Of a stretch of 64,000 bases of DNA, positions 63,484 to 64,000 are shown piece by piece. Positions within the stretch are counted from its first letter, which is position 1, and the number at the start of each line of letters is the position of its first letter. The notes under the pieces were generated by a model that worked only from the letters and a program-made list of their open reading frames with translations, was not told the origin of the DNA and searched no databases. Source of the DNA: Paraclostridium dentum (lineage in GTDB: Bacteria > Bacillota > Clostridia > Peptostreptococcales > Peptostreptococcaceae); contig NZ_WIPK01000001.1 of the NCBI RefSeq assembly GCF_012922555.1, forward strand, positions 806,001 through 870,000. The letters run 5' to 3'. The position numbers and the translations under genes are program-made.

Positions 63484-63529
63484 AATCAGATACTATTTAT
63501 ATTTTTAAATTTCAATAGTATCTGATTAG
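63484..63529. repeat. Inverted repeat between phosphorylase and nupC genes
   Basis: AATCAGATACTATT and AATAGTATCTGATT are exact inverted arms separated by about 17 bases. No U-tract follows on the minus strand, so it may be an mRNA processing or regulatory site rather than a terminator. Confidence 0.5.
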
Positions 63530-63560
63530 CTTTATATGTTAGTTTTTAATTTGACGTTAA

Positions 63561-64000
63561 TTATATTTCATGAACTATACTTTTTACTAAACTTAAGAAT
63601 TGTTCTTTTACTCTTTGAGTAGTTTCTATTACTTCCTCATGATTTAAAGGTTGGTCAAGTATTCCTGCTGCCATGTTAGTTATGCAAGATATCCCTATAA
63701 CATTTAATTTGCTATGAGATGCAACTATTACTTCTGGCACTGTTGACATTCCAACTGCATCAGCTCCTAATATTTGAGCCATTCTTACTTCAGCAGGTGT
63801 TTCATATGTTGGTCCAGTGAAGAATGCATACACACCTTCTTTTATATCAATATTTAATTTTTTTGCGCATTCTTTAGCTAATTCAACATATTTTGGAGTA
63901 TATGCAGTTGACATATCTGGGAATCTTACGCCTAATCTATCATCATTTTTACCTATTAGAGGATTATTTCCACCTAAATTTAAATGATCTTTTATAATCA
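63561..64000 (-). CDS. Purine nucleoside phosphorylase, 5' part missing
   Basis: The frame is open from the window edge at 64000 to 63561. It reads DHLNLGGNNPLIG, DRLGVRFPDMSTAY, EGVYAFFTGPTYETPAEVRM with the base-contact Glu, GADAVGMSTVPEVIVASHS with the Met-Ser-Thr site, and ITNMAAGILDQPLNHEEV. This is the trimeric purine nucleoside phosphorylase family acting on inosine and guanosine. With nupC and the aldolase it forms a nucleoside-use block. An internal ATG at 63914 is not the start. Confidence 0.95.
   Translation of the reverse strand, partial: IIKDHLNLGGNNPLIGKNDDRLGVRFPDMSTAYTPKYVELAKECAKKLNIDIKEGVYAFFTGPTYETPAEVRMAQILGADAVGMSTVPEVIVASHSKLNVIGISCITNMAAGILDQPLNHEEVIETTQRVKEQFLSLVKSIVHEI

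Noticed and set aside
1-64000. CRISPR arrays, tRNA or rRNA genes
   Set aside because: No regularly spaced repeats and no cloverleaf or rRNA-like sequence were seen by eye; a covariance search would be the decisive test.

Overview
This AT-rich window comes from a spore-forming low-GC Firmicute, most likely a member of the Peptostreptococcaceae (Clostridioides / Paraclostridium / Romboutsia relatives). The case rests on strong GGAGG-type ribosome sites, frequent TTG starts, spore-coat (cotJ), SASP and spore photoproduct lyase genes, and a cmk-plsC-ispH arrangement. The family assignment is inference. No rRNA, tRNA, CRISPR array, intact IS element or prophage was seen.

Layout. 1-12 kb is core: a CorA-type transporter cut by the window edge, an M29 aminopeptidase, and a six-gene leftward operon (histidine phosphatase, HI0933 flavoprotein, aroH, cmk, plsC, ispH). 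A VanW-type protein and a glucosaminidase converge on one hairpin, followed by a DUF2284 protein and an FUSC exporter. 12-26 kb is membrane and signalling: AI-2E-type permease, HdeD-like protein, MscL, aminopeptidase P, a Bce-like ABC exporter below an OmpR-type two-component system, a GntR/DUF1648 pair with a striking palindromic operator, and a separate BceRS-like two-component system. 26-42 kb is accessory and decayed: a broken metal P-type ATPase beside a DUF305 gene flanked by near-identical hairpins, a DUF378 pseudogene, a spore-coat block (cotJABC, a second manganese-catalase-like coat protein and a 61-aa helical protein), a DnaC fragment, and several GNAT, MFS and lipoprotein genes broken by stops or frameshifts. 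Intact S51 peptidase, TIM-barrel and DUF4932 metallopeptidase-like genes lie among them.

42-51 kb holds methyltransferases, a nucleoside phosphorylase and the riboflavin operon ribD-ribE-ribBA-ribH. That operon is led by a consensus promoter, an FMN riboswitch and two tandem terminators. A TPR glycosyltransferase and glutaminase follow. 51-64 kb holds a YfcC-type transporter, a lipoprotein operon, a Spo0M-like protein, an S41 peptidase, a frameshifted nhaA, splB next to an alpha/beta SASP gene with a sigma-G-like promoter, and a nucleoside block (aldolase, NupC, and a purine nucleoside phosphorylase cut by the window end).

Nothing here forms a clearly new multi-gene system. The features most worth follow-up are the GntR palindrome, the duplicated hairpins around DUF305, the Bce module/kinase mismatch, the tandem FMN terminators, the unannotated small proteins, the unusually long perfect terminators and the pseudogene-dense tract.
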